64,000 nucleotides of DNA from Oceanospirillum beijerinckii DSM 7166 (lineage in GTDB: Bacteria; Pseudomonadota; Gammaproteobacteria; Pseudomonadales; Halomonadaceae). Where the stretch lies: positions 40,117-104,116 of the forward strand of contig NZ_AULT01000023.1 in the NCBI RefSeq assembly GCF_000422425.1, written 5' to 3'. A program made the translations under genes and the position numbers. Shown here piece by piece: positions 52,233-61,342 of this stretch. The notes below the pieces were generated by a model. It had not been told where the DNA came from. It saw only the letters and a list, made by a program, of their open reading frames with translations, and ran no database searches. Each line of letters begins with the position of its first letter. Positions within the stretch are counted from its first letter, which is position 1.

Positions 52233-54149
52233 TTACTTATTGCTGCTTTTATTATGACTGCTTTTACTACTACTCTTACTCGTATACGGATAACGGAACT
52301 TCAAAAATCGCTGGCCGTTACTGAGTACCTGAAACGCTTCTTTCAGATTGCGACGTTCGAAGTCGGTTAGGTTTTCCGGTTCAATATTATTATCTGGTTT
52401 ACGTCCCGCTTCGATATCCAGCGCCTGATGACGAATGCGTACCATGGAGATAAATTCGAGTGCATCCTTCATATCCCGGCCACGGTTTTTTGGCAAAATA
52501 TCTGCTTTAATGACATCATCCAGACGCTCAAAAGAGTTCTGGGCTCTTGAGCCTACCGCCAGCGCATGCACCCTGACCAGGTCAGCGGTTGGCGCTGTAC
52601 CGCGCCGTTTCAGGTTCATGGAGTTTCGGTGCTGACCATCTTGCTCCATGACAAAGTCTTTAAAGAATCCCAGTGGTGGCGTGCGACTCAGGGCATTTCG
52701 GGCCAGGCAGCCCAGGAAGTGTGGTGAGCGCCGGGTCTTACGCACAATAAAAGTGTTCAACTGGTTAGCCCAGTCGGTTTTGCCCCAAACACCATCCAGG
52801 TCAAAAAAGATCGAGCTATTAAGCAAGGCTTCCGGGTCTGGATCATCAATCCATTGCGCAAAACACTGCTCCCATTCCACTCGGGTTTTACGCCAGCGGG
52901 GATTGGTCGCCATAATGCCTCCGGTGCAGTAACGGTAACCGCAGGCATCCAGGCCATCGCTGACAAACTGTGCCAGCGCCTCAAAGTACTCACCATGTTT
53001 CTCTTTGTTGTACCGGTTATCCAGAATCAGAGCATTATCCTGATCGGTAGCCAATAGCTGCTCATCCCGCGCCATAGAGCCCAATGCCAGAAAACAGTAA
53101 GGGATAGGTGGAGGACCCAAGGATTCTTCCGCCAGCTCCAGCAGGCGTTGCTTAAAGCTCCGTCCAATCACAGACATAGCGCTGCCGATCATATGGGAAT
53201 TGGCATCTTCGTGAACCATACGCACAAAGCAAGCGGGAATATCCTTACTTAACTGAGCCAACTCATCCACGCTTTGTCGGCGAAGAATATTGCTCACCAT
53301 ATATAGGCTGCTTTGGGATTCGTAGCGGATGATATCTGAGGTTGCCAAAACACCAACCGGTGTGCCGTTATCCAATACTGGCAAGTGATGCAGGTTGTAG
53401 CGCAACATGGTCAGCATCGCTTCAAAGGCGTAGGCGTCATCGTCCAAAGTCTTCGGCTGATCAGTCATCACCTCTGTGACCGGTGTATCCAGATCTAAAC
53501 CTGTGGCGACGACCCGGTTACGCAGATCCCGGTCGGTAATAATTCCTGCCAGTTGAAGTCCCGTTTCATCCTCATTTTTCGGCTGACGCATCACCAGTAA
53601 TGAAGACACCGACTCTTCTGACATTTTCTGAGCAGCCTGACGCACCGTGGCATTGGTTTCCATACACACAGGACCACGACTGATCAAAGCCGTGACCTTG
53701 GAGATCATCAGCTCATTGCTTTCTTTCTGCCGGGCTACGGCATTGTTTAAACGGGAGCGGTCATCAACTTCAACAAAATCAGAGAAGGCCTCAAACTTTT
53801 CACAAAGCTCTGAAAAGATCGCTTCGGGAATAAAGTAGAGCAGAGAGTCTTCTATCGTCCGTGAGGGCAGGCGGATCTTATTGCCCATTAATAAGCCAAG
53901 CTGACCAAACAGATCACCTTCACTTAAACGATTATAGAGGTTGCCATTACGACGATAGATCTCTACCGCTCCACTGCGAATCACGCACAGATCTTTAATT
54001 TCATCGCCGAACTGATAGACATCTGTTCCTGCCCGGTAATAACTGATCTCAACCTGGCAGGCCACACGATTCACCTCTTCTTCAGGCAGTTCGTTAAACG
54101 GTGGATACTGGGCCAGAAAACTGGCAATTTCAATCTGCTCGGATTCCAC
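52233..54149 (-). CDS. cNMP-binding / CBS / DUF294 nucleotidyltransferase-like protein
   Basis: A 638-residue signalling protein. A cyclic-nucleotide-binding domain (~15-115, GDEIKDLCVIRSGAVEIYRR, LSEGDLFGQLGLL) precedes a CBS pair (~155-285, AGIITDRDLRNRVVATGLDL, PVGVLATSDIIRY). Then comes a DUF294 nucleotidyltransferase-like domain (~320-450, FLALGSMARDEQLLATDQDNALIL with G-S and the D-x-D pair) and a C-terminal DUF294_C helical domain. Such proteins may modify or sequester partners in response to nucleotides, as with GlnD-like folds. Encoded upstream of the exonuclease. The last ~13 residues are Ser/Lys-rich. Confidence 0.9.
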   Translation of the reverse strand: MESEQIEIASFLAQYPPFNELPEEEVNRVACQVEISYYRAGTDVYQFGDEIKDLCVIRSGAVEIYRRNGNLYNRLSEGDLFGQLGLLMGNKIRLPSRTIEDSLLYFIPEAIFSELCEKFEAFSDFVEVDDRSRLNNAVARQKESNELMISKVTALISRGPVCMETNATVRQAAQKMSEESVSSLLVMRQPKNEDETGLQLAGIITDRDLRNRVVATGLDLDTPVTEVMTDQPKTLDDDAYAFEAMLTMLRYNLHHLPVLDNGTPVGVLATSDIIRYESQSSLYMVSNILRRQSVDELAQLSKDIPACFVRMVHEDANSHMIGSAMSVIGRSFKQRLLELAEESLGPPPIPYCFLALGSMARDEQLLATDQDNALILDNRYNKEKHGEYFEALAQFVSDGLDACGYRYCTGGIMATNPRWRKTRVEWEQCFAQWIDDPDPEALLNSSIFFDLDGVWGKTDWANQLNTFIVRKTRRSPHFLGCLARNALSRTPPLGFFKDFVMEQDGQHRNSMNLKRRGTAPTADLVRVHALAVGSRAQNSFERLDDVIKADILPKNRGRDMKDALEFISMVRIRHQALDIEAGRKPDNNIEPENLTDFERRNLKEAFQVLSNGQRFLKFRYPYTSKSSSKSSHNKSSNK

Positions 54150-54345
54150 TCTCTGTGCTCCACAAGGTTAGCTGCTTTTAAGGTTAAAACAGTATAAATC
54201 AAGTTGTAAAAGGCAGGGGTATTAACACACATCACAGGTACACAAAACGGGTGTGAAAGCCAAAACGAATCAGCTTCCCAGCACCCGTTTTTTATACGCA
54301 CCGTCACAGGACTTCATCGTCACTGCTTCAGTGTTGTAAACCGCC

Positions 54346-55476
54346 TTAATATTCTACGACGACATCACCATCCGGCACACTACAGCAGGACAGTACATAA
54401 CCCGCAGCAATATCGTCATCAGTGATACCGCCGTTATGGTTCATAGACGCAGTACCTTCTTTGACTTGTACCTTACAGGTTCCGCAGATACCCATACCAC
54501 AGGCTTTTGCGATATTGATACCCAGCTTAGAAGCCGCACTGTGCAAGGTTTCCCCTGGTGCAATCTGAACGCTTTGACCACTGTTGCTGAAGGTTACCCA
54601 ACTCATATCAGACTGAGTCAGTGCATCCGCTTCTTCCTGCGCGATCTCGGCCGCCTCGATAGCTTGCTCTTCAACACCTTCTGGTGCCTCACCGAAGGAC
54701 TCTTCATGATAACGGGTCATATCAAAACCGTTATCTTGCAACAGCTTTTTCACCGCTTTCATATACGGCGTAGGGCCGCAACAGTATACCTCCCGCTCCA
54801 TAAAATCAGGGGCCATCATTTCAAGCTTAGCTTGATCCAGATAACCGCGGTAACCATGCCAGGCCTGGCCATTTTCAATTCGTTCACTAATCAGGTGTAA
54901 TGAGAAATTACTCACCCGCGAAGCCATATGGTCCAGTTCACGCCAGAAAACGATATCACTCGGTGTTCTGGAGCTATGAGCAAAAACCATATCTACATCG
55001 GCATTGGTATCAAACCACCAGCGAGCCATTGACATAACCGGAGTGATACCCACGCCACCGGATAACAGCAGTACTTTGTCCGCGGGGAAATCGATACAGT
55101 TAAACTGACCGACAGGGCCGTGTACCGCCAGTTCCTGACCTTCGTCCAGATTATCATGTAACCAGTTGGAAACCAGACCACCCGGATTACGTTTTACTGT
55201 AATGGAGAAACTATAGGGTACAGAAGGAGAACTGGAGATGGTGTAAGAACGCATCACCTGTTGGCCATCAATCTCAAGCTCCAGGGTCACAAACTGACCG
55301 GGTTTGAAGAAGAACATGACCGGTTGTTCTGCCATAAAGCAGAAGGTTCGGACGTCTCTGGTCTCCTGAATCACCTTTACACAACGGACCACATGGCGAC
55401 CGTTGACCCAGGTTTGGGTGTTAACAGGAATAAAGCTATCAGAGCTCACAGTATTTGGCGTTGTATTTGTAGTCAT
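54346..55476 (-). CDS. gbcB: Glycine betaine demethylase reductase subunit GbcB
   Basis: A 376-residue NAD(P)H:ferredoxin reductase-type protein. The FAD domain has MRSYTISSSPSVPYSFSITV, the NAD domain LLSGGVGITPVMSMARW and REVYCCGPTPYMKAVKKLL, and a C-terminal plant-type 2Fe-2S domain has CGMGICGTCKV and a final cysteine in LSCCSVPDG. This layout and the divergent Rieske oxygenase gene at 55907 match GbcB of Pseudomonas, which feeds electrons to GbcA for oxidative demethylation of glycine betaine to dimethylglycine and formaldehyde. Confidence 0.92.
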   Translation of the reverse strand: MTTNTTPNTVSSDSFIPVNTQTWVNGRHVVRCVKVIQETRDVRTFCFMAEQPVMFFFKPGQFVTLELEIDGQQVMRSYTISSSPSVPYSFSITVKRNPGGLVSNWLHDNLDEGQELAVHGPVGQFNCIDFPADKVLLLSGGVGITPVMSMARWWFDTNADVDMVFAHSSRTPSDIVFWRELDHMASRVSNFSLHLISERIENGQAWHGYRGYLDQAKLEMMAPDFMEREVYCCGPTPYMKAVKKLLQDNGFDMTRYHEESFGEAPEGVEEQAIEAAEIAQEEADALTQSDMSWVTFSNSGQSVQIAPGETLHSAASKLGINIAKACGMGICGTCKVQVKEGTASMNHNGGITDDDIAAGYVLSCCSVPDGDVVVEY

Positions 55477-55906
55477 CTTAGTTCTCTCTCAAAAAGTGGG
55501 CAACACCCATAGCGCCTATTCTCTTCCCTCCTGAAAGCACTAAATTAACCATTAGCGACAAATACTTGCTTAAACCGACCATCCTGCAACTCTCCAGATG
55601 GCACTGGTCGATTTACGTACTTTCCTGTGTCGTATTTGGTCATTCCCAGTCAGAGAACTTGAGCAAGAATACAGTCCATCAGCAATGCCTCACCCTTTGT
55701 AAGGTAATCGCAGTAAAGCGGCTTTTTTTTAATTACTAAACAAAGAACGATGCAGGGTCTGACAACAAAAAAGATTCATAGATACAGAGCAACAGGAACA
55801 GCCCGTACTTAAGCGTTGAACAACGGTAATAATCAAAAACGCCTAAGTTAAAAAGCTGAACAACAATACCCTCCACGCCTATCTGGCATATGAGGATAAA
55901 AGCGAG
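55477..55906. promoter_or_regulatory. Divergent gbcB/gbcA control region
   Basis: This 430-nt spacer separates the two divergent demethylase subunit genes and should contain sites for the GbdR-like activator encoded at 49929. I could not place a GbdR site with confidence. No gene is present. Confidence 0.5.
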
Positions 55907-57193
55907 ATGAGCACGATGAAAGAGAGCGATCTGATCAACACCACTTGCCCTACAATCGAAGAGGCACGTAAAGAGATGGCTAACCTGCTGGAAGGTCGTG
56001 AGCCTAACTACTCACTGCCACAGTCACTCTATAATGATCCGCATATGTTCCGCGTCGACATGGAAGAGATTTTCCAGAAAGAATGGCTGTTCGTGGGTAT
56101 GACCAGTGAGATCCCTTCTAAAGGTGATTACTTCACTGTTGAAATCGGCCAGAACCCAGTACTGGTTGTACGCGATGACGAAGGCAACGTACAAGCGTTC
56201 CACAACACCTGTCGTCACCGTGGTTCTAAAGTGTGTCTGGAACACCGTGGTAAAGTGGCTAACCTGATCTGCCCTTACCACAAGTGGGCTTACGACCTGA
56301 AAGGTAACCTGCTGTTTGCCGGTACCGAAATGGGCGACGCTTTTGATATGAAGAAGCATGGTCTGAAAAAAGCACACACTAAAGTGGGCGGTGGTTTCAT
56401 CTTTATCTGTCTGGCGAAAGAAGCGCCACAAGGCGATGATTTTGATGAGTACCTGAAGACCATGGACGAATACATGGAACCGTACGATGTGGAAAACACC
56501 AAGCTGGCGGTGGAATCCAACATGTACGAAAAAGCCAACTGGAAACTGGTTATTGAAAACAACCGTGAGTGTTATCACTGTCACGGCGGTAACCACCCAG
56601 AGCTGCTGAACACCCTACTGGAGTGGGATGACACCAACGATCCGCGTGCACCACAGGAGTTCCTGGATCAATACGCCCGCCAGTCTGCTGAGTGGGAAGC
56701 AGAAGGTATTCCACACGAGCGTCGTGACTTCGGTCATCACCGTAACCGTATCGTGCGTATGCCGCTGCAGGAAGGCAAAAAGGTAATGACCCTGGACGGT
56801 GAGGCAGGCTGTAAGAAGATGCTAGGCCGCATTAAGAACCCGCACCTGGGCTCCATGCGTATCCTGCACCTGCCAAACTCCTGGAACCACATGCAGTCTG
56901 ATCACTTTATCGTGTTCCGTGTACTGCCGATCTCCGCTCAGGAATCGATTGTGACAACCAAATGGTTCGTACACAAAGATGCGGTAGAAGGTGTGGATTA
57001 CGACGTTGAGCGCCTGCGCCTGGTATGGGATGCCACCAACGATCAGGACCGTGTACTGGGTGAAGACAACCAATCCGGTATCAACTCTCTGGCCTACGAG
57101 CCTGGACCTTACTCCGAAACATTCGAGTTTGGTGTAATCAACTTCCTGGATTGGTACAGCACTACTGTTCAGGAAAACCTGAAGAAGAAATAA
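55907..57193 (+). CDS. gbcA: Glycine betaine demethylase oxygenase subunit GbcA
   Basis: A 428-residue Rieske-type ring-hydroxylating oxygenase alpha subunit. The 2Fe-2S ligands are C102 and H104 in TCRHRGS and C122 and H125 in ICPYHKW. The mononuclear iron region starts ENNRECYHCHGGNHPE (~217-232). It removes a methyl group of glycine betaine using electrons from GbcB. AGGATAAAAGCG before ATG 55907 fits translation start. Codon use is biased towards CTG/CGT/AAC, suggesting high expression. Stacked hairpins follow the stop codon. The BCCT transporter at 41134 and GbdR-like regulator at 49929 complete a betaine-use set. Confidence 0.93.
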   Translation: MSTMKESDLINTTCPTIEEARKEMANLLEGREPNYSLPQSLYNDPHMFRVDMEEIFQKEWLFVGMTSEIPSKGDYFTVEIGQNPVLVVRDDEGNVQAFHNTCRHRGSKVCLEHRGKVANLICPYHKWAYDLKGNLLFAGTEMGDAFDMKKHGLKKAHTKVGGGFIFICLAKEAPQGDDFDEYLKTMDEYMEPYDVENTKLAVESNMYEKANWKLVIENNRECYHCHGGNHPELLNTLLEWDDTNDPRAPQEFLDQYARQSAEWEAEGIPHERRDFGHHRNRIVRMPLQEGKKVMTLDGEAGCKKMLGRIKNPHLGSMRILHLPNSWNHMQSDHFIVFRVLPISAQESIVTTKWFVHKDAVEGVDYDVERLRLVWDATNDQDRVLGEDNQSGINSLAYEPGPYSETFEFGVINFLDWYSTTVQENLKKK

Positions 57194-57207
57194 AGTCTTA
57201 TTTCTTC
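57184..57207 (+). other. Stem-loop across the gbcA stop codon
   Basis: Perfect 10-bp stem GAAGAAATAA (57184-57193) / TTATTTCTTC (57198-57207) with loop AGTC. The 5' arm includes the TAA stop. Confidence 0.65.
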
Positions 57208-57212
57208 AAGTA

Positions 57213-57258
57213 CCGAAACAAAGGTTTCTCTAAGCAATATCCAGGGCCTTTGTTTCGG
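57213..57258 (+). other. Inverted repeat downstream of gbcA
   Basis: Perfect 12-bp arms CCGAAACAAAGG (57213-57224) and CCTTTGTTTCGG (57247-57258) with a 22-nt loop. It follows the stop-codon hairpin; probable 3'-end structure. Confidence 0.65.
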
Positions 57259-57421
57259 AGCGCATCAAGCAAAGTGAGTTGTAAGTTGTTGGAGCACCTA
57301 AACAGCAGTTCTTTGCAAAATCATATAGCACACTGTTGTTTAGGTTTTGTTGTGCACTAGAGGGCGTTTGCTACCGCATTGGTTAAACGCTCCCTATAGC
57401 TTGAGCTGATGTCAGCTCACC

Positions 57422-57451
57422 AGCCGGTAAGGTATCTTACCGGCTTTTTTG
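57422..57451 (+). terminator. Rho-independent terminator downstream of gbcA
   Basis: AGCCGGTAAG (57422-57431), loop GTAT, CTTACCGGCT (57436-57445), then TTTTTGG. It lies ~230 nt past the stop codon. The rest of the 57194-57667 gap shows no gene. Confidence 0.88.
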
Positions 57452-57667
57452 GTTTTGTATTTTATTAGGACTTACGCATTGACAACGAACTCTAAAATTT
57501 GATGATCGCCAAAAACAGCTATCTTTCAGGGACGAAAGTGAGACGTACTACTTGCTTAGCAACTGCATGGTGCACACTTCCATTGTTGCCAAGTTAACAG
57601 CTATTTACTCCTAACGTCGAGGAGCCAATAGTAAAGAGGCCGATACCTGGTTGTCTGCCTATGATAT

Positions 57668-58456
57668 TTATCCTGCCTGTTTGCGATACTCATCCGGGGT
57701 CATCGCCACCAACCTTCTGAACATGGCGATAAAGGCGGATGCAGTGCTGTAACCCAGATCCAGAGCGATGGTTTCAACTTTTTCTCCCTCCTCCAGCATG
57801 GGCATGGCCCGTACCACTTTAAGGCGCTGTCGCCATTCGCTTAAGGGCATACCCAGATCCCGTTGCGCCTTACGAGCCAGAGTTCGTTCTGAACTACCCG
57901 CTTGCTGTGCTAAATCTTTTACTGAGGTGTTATCACCGGGGCATTGCTCCAGGTAAGACAGCACCCTTGCCAGGAGTGGGTCATCGGATACCGGCAGATA
58001 GCTGCCTGCGCAAGGAGCTATCGCCAGTTGGTCAATCACCACTTCCAGCAAGCGGCTGTCTGCATCATTGTAGGGTGTTTGTGGTGGCTGTATGCGCAGG
58101 TGATTGAGCATAGCACGCACCATCGCATTGATGGTCAGGGCGCAGGTGACGCTTGAGAGGCCTTTTCTCGCGGCCAATGCCGTTTCGATATAAAACGAAC
58201 AATGCAATGAGGCTCTGCGGTTCAGCCCTTTATGCTCCACTCCTGCGGGTAACCAAAGGCCATAGTTGGGCGGCACACGAAACAGTGCACCTTCGGCCTG
58301 TAACTCCAGAACACCGCTGAACGAATAAACAAACTCTCCGCTTTGATGCTTGTGGGCCGGATAGATGGTATCCGATGGCATGGTGCGTGCCTGAAAATAG
58401 ATCGGATGAGGCAGGCTTGCCAGATTGTGGGGCTTATGGATAAAGGGCTGAGTCAT
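57668..58456 (-). CDS. AraC family regulator with cupin domain
   Basis: A 262-residue regulator: an N-terminal cupin (~20-90, YPAHKHQSGEFVYSFSGVLEL, PPNYGLWLPAGVEHKG) and a C-terminal AraC DNA-binding domain (~165-260, SVKDLAQQAGSSERTLARKA, VETIALDLGYSTASAFIAMFRR). It is divergent from the EamA-type exporter at 58628 and most likely controls it. This pairing of a cupin-AraC gene with a DMT transporter is common. The inducer is unknown. Confidence 0.9.
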   Translation of the reverse strand: MTQPFIHKPHNLASLPHPIYFQARTMPSDTIYPAHKHQSGEFVYSFSGVLELQAEGALFRVPPNYGLWLPAGVEHKGLNRRASLHCSFYIETALAARKGLSSVTCALTINAMVRAMLNHLRIQPPQTPYNDADSRLLEVVIDQLAIAPCAGSYLPVSDDPLLARVLSYLEQCPGDNTSVKDLAQQAGSSERTLARKAQRDLGMPLSEWRQRLKVVRAMPMLEEGEKVETIALDLGYSTASAFIAMFRRLVAMTPDEYRKQAG

Positions 58457-58627
58457 AATACTGGTTTTTAGTCGTGAGTCAGAGAGGGGGGACTTTTTAA
58501 AGAGTTAGGGGGATTATAAAAACAGCGCTGGCTGATATGTGGTATCAGATGTCTGATTCTAGCTATATCTCTTATTTCTGACAAAAGATAATAGCCCCCC
58601 TTTATTATTGTGTCTATGGGAGTCGTT

Positions 58628-59590
58628 ATGGGCAGTCGTCAACCTCTGGATCTGCTTGCGGTCGGCATTATGCTGGTGTTTTGCCTGGTGATGGCCTCTC
58701 AACAGGTGGTGTTGAAGGCGGTGGCGGAAGATATCACGGCGGTATTTCAGATAGCGCTACGTTCCGGCATTGCGGGTGTGTTGCTGTTGGCGCTGATTGT
58801 GCTTCAGCGTCAGAAGATGCCTTTGGCGGATGAGAACCGTATCCCTGCTGTATTAATCGGTGTGTTGTTCTCGTTTGAATACCTGTTCCTGGGCGAGGCA
58901 TTGCAATACACCTCAGCAGGTCATGCTACTGTCTTTCTTTATACCTCACCAATTTTTGCGGCTTTAGGTTTGCATTGGAAAGTTGCGGCAGAGCGCATGA
59001 GCGGTTTGCAGTGGCTGGGCATCTTGCTGGCCTTTGGCGGTGTTATGCTGGCTTTTTTGGGTAAGGGGGCTGGTGTTGATAGTTTAGGGGCTGGCGGTAG
59101 TGGAAACAGTGGACTCAGTGCTCAAAGCATGTTGTGGGGCGATTTTTTAGCGCTTTTGGCGGGAGCTTCCTGGGGCGCGACGACGGTGGTGGTTCGCTCG
59201 ACTGGTTTAGGTGTTTTGCCTGCCCGGCAGACGCTGCTCTATCAGCTGATTGGCGCTTTTATTATTCTGACGTTATGGGCCTGGATGACGGATAAAACGT
59301 CGATTAATTTTACCTCTGATGTGGCGGCGAGTTTGGTTTTTCATGGTGTGGTCGTGTCTTTTCTGGCCTTTCTGGTGTGGTTCTGGCTGTTGACGCGCTA
59401 TAAGGCTTCTCAGCTGGGGGTACTGTCATTTCTGACACCTGTTTATGGCGTTTTACTGGGCAGTTGGTTGCTGGGTGAGCCGCTTGAAAGTCACTTTATT
59501 ACCGGGGCGGTTTTGATTATTGCCGGTATTCTGGTGGTCAGTTGTGCGCCTTGGCTGAGTGGGTTTAAAGCACGACGGGTGAGAGCATAG
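58628..59590 (+). CDS. EamA/DMT family transporter
   Basis: A 320-residue membrane protein with ten helices in two EamA repeats (first ~10-145, second ~165-310). Visible signatures are SGHATVFLYTSPIFAALG-like AGHATVFLYTSPIFAALGLHW and VVSFLAFLVWFWLLTRYKAS with LGVLSFLTPVYGVLLG. A glycine/serine-rich loop (~155-170) joins the halves. Likely an exporter of amino acids or other metabolites. GGGAG 6 nt before ATG 58628 supports that start; an ATG at 58616 is possible. Divergent from the AraC regulator. Confidence 0.9.
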   Translation: MGSRQPLDLLAVGIMLVFCLVMASQQVVLKAVAEDITAVFQIALRSGIAGVLLLALIVLQRQKMPLADENRIPAVLIGVLFSFEYLFLGEALQYTSAGHATVFLYTSPIFAALGLHWKVAAERMSGLQWLGILLAFGGVMLAFLGKGAGVDSLGAGGSGNSGLSAQSMLWGDFLALLAGASWGATTVVVRSTGLGVLPARQTLLYQLIGAFIILTLWAWMTDKTSINFTSDVAASLVFHGVVVSFLAFLVWFWLLTRYKASQLGVLSFLTPVYGVLLGSWLLGEPLESHFITGAVLIIAGILVVSCAPWLSGFKARRVRA

Positions 59591-59668
59591 GTTTGCTTCT
59601 CCAGGTGCTTGACTTATCCCGACGGGTTCCAGTGCCGGGATATTGTCCGGAGAAGTGTAAACAGATGC

Positions 59669-59956
59669 TTAGCGCTGGGAGTTAAAAATATCATCACCCT
59701 GAAAATCGATCATCTGTTTGGCTTTGCGAATCATCTCTTCGGCGCAGCTATCCGCAGAGGGCAGACTGTCGGCGCGGATAAAGGTATGGCTTTGTTCGCC
59801 CTTGGTGATCGTGCCATTGATGCGAAAGCCAGTATCTTCCTGCACCGGTGCCGGGGTAATGGTGTAACCGTTATATTCCACGGAGGGTAGGGCTTCCGGC
59901 TCTTTAGTTTTGTTCTCACCGGAAAAAATGGATTTAATCGAATCAAACAGTCCCAT
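59669..59956 (-). CDS. HlyU family protein
   Basis: A 95-residue small protein of the HlyU type (PF10115): MGLFDSIKSIFSG at the start, VEYNGYTITPAPVQEDTGFR and a C-terminal SCAEEMIRKAKQMIDFQGD helix. The family is named after a putative haemolysin activator and occurs widely in marine gammaproteobacteria and alphaproteobacteria; its mechanism is not clear, and it is not the winged-helix HlyU of Vibrio. Single-gene unit, convergent with the DMT gene. Confidence 0.85.
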   Translation of the reverse strand: MGLFDSIKSIFSGENKTKEPEALPSVEYNGYTITPAPVQEDTGFRINGTITKGEQSHTFIRADSLPSADSCAEEMIRKAKQMIDFQGDDIFNSQR

Positions 59957-60166
59957 ACAGAGCCCTTACTATTACAGTGATAGAAATAAAAAAACGGATG
60001 CCCGGCAACTGGGCAAGAGAGCCTATTTTAGCCTGAGATGAGGGGCGCATCTAATGCTATTGTGTTTGGACAGGGCTTCATTCATTAAATAGTTAAACAT
60101 GATGCTTAGCATGGCATGATAAAAAAAGACTAAACTGAGCGTAGTTACAGGAAAAAAGAGTCGCTT

Positions 60167-61000
60167 ATGTGGAAGCATTGTTTGGCATTGTTGCTGGTTT
60201 TCGCTGTAGAAAACGTTGCTGCCTGTGAGTTGGTTATGGGGTATCGCATGAATGCCAAGCCCCCCTTTATCAATACAGCGCCGGATAATTCGGGGTTGTA
60301 CGTCGACTTGTATCAGGAAGCAGTCAGGCGCATTGACTGTCGTTTGACGGTTCTGCGTCAACCCAAAGGTAGAATCCTGCATCTCTTAAAACACGGCGAT
60401 ATCGATTTTTATCCGGGCCTCTCATTCTCTGAAGAGCGTGCACAATATGTGACTTTTATCCCTAATGGATTAAAAGATGGCTATATCGGGTTAACGCGCC
60501 GATCTGAACCAGAAATCCTCTCTCTTAATGATGTGGCTAAGCGTAATCTGGTGATGGTGATGGCCTTTGGCGGTTATGACCTGAATGCTGAAGATTATGG
60601 CATTCATGTACGCAGGCCCTATGATTTCACTCTTGAGCAGATTGTGGATTTAATTATTGAGGGAAAAGCGGATTTTCACGCCTACAATCTACTGGCCGTG
60701 CAGCACTTTTTGAGTAATAACCCTGACAAAGCTGCAAAACTCAGGGTGCATGAGTACTGTTGCAGTGAACCAGAGCAGATGTATATGGCTTTTTCAAAAC
60801 AGTCTGCTTATGCCGAGATGATCGACAATGCCGACTATCAGCGTCACCTACCCTTGTCTGCTGGGAATACGCCGGATAGTGTCAGTACCAGCAGTATTGC
60901 CTGGAAACTGCGCCGGGCGCTGAGTAGTATGCAGAAAGACGGCAGCTTCCAGGTGATCTATGGCAAGTATTTTGGCAGCGCCCCGATGGGGACCGATTAG
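60167..61000 (+). CDS. Periplasmic amino-acid-type (SBP family 3) binding protein
   Basis: A 277-residue exported protein with a signal peptide (CLALLLVFAVENVAA) followed by a bacterial extracellular solute-binding family 3 fold: ELVMGYRMNAKPPFINT, GLYVDLYQEAVRRIDC, GDIDFYPGLSFSEERAQYVTF and a C-terminal ALSSMQKDGSFQVIYGKYF. No ABC permease or ATPase is adjacent. Such orphans often act as sensors or are remnants of uptake systems. The ligand is unknown. Followed by a very long-stemmed terminator. Confidence 0.85.
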   Translation: MWKHCLALLLVFAVENVAACELVMGYRMNAKPPFINTAPDNSGLYVDLYQEAVRRIDCRLTVLRQPKGRILHLLKHGDIDFYPGLSFSEERAQYVTFIPNGLKDGYIGLTRRSEPEILSLNDVAKRNLVMVMAFGGYDLNAEDYGIHVRRPYDFTLEQIVDLIIEGKADFHAYNLLAVQHFLSNNPDKAAKLRVHEYCCSEPEQMYMAFSKQSAYAEMIDNADYQRHLPLSAGNTPDSVSTSSIAWKLRRALSSMQKDGSFQVIYGKYFGSAPMGTD

Positions 61001-61342
61001 CTCTGATATTTCATATGCAGCATGATTTCCACAAGCCTAAGGTCGTACTGATTTGCAGAAAAGCAGGGGCTTCTATGATCTAAGATATTCAAAGGCCTGA
61101 GACATTCAAAGACTATTAGCAAATTTGGCTTGAACAATACGCTTTTTTAAGGGATGAAAACGGCAAAGAGTATGGTAGCATTTTATCCCCCGGCTGAAGC
61201 CTTATGGTTATTGTCTAGACATCAATAACCATAAGGCTTTCAGCCGTTTTTATTTAGCTCTCAGGCGAAATAACCGGGCTAATTGGGCTATATGTGATAA
61301 TGAGCCCATATCTGGCGGACCATCACTCATTAAGGAAATAAT
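61001..61342. other. Intergenic region upstream of the Spo0M-like gene
   Basis: The main content is the terminator at 61191-61254. A promoter for the Spo0M-like gene must lie between it and 61342; CATCACTCATTAAGGAAATA precedes the ATG, giving AAGGA as the ribosome site. Confidence 0.55.
61191..61254 (+). terminator. Long-stem rho-independent terminator
   Basis: CGGCTGAAGCCTTATGG... (61191-61213) pairs with ...CCATAAGGCTTTCAGCCG (61223-61246) over ~23 bp with one bulge, then TTTTTATTTAG. Unusually long and strong. Confidence 0.85.
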
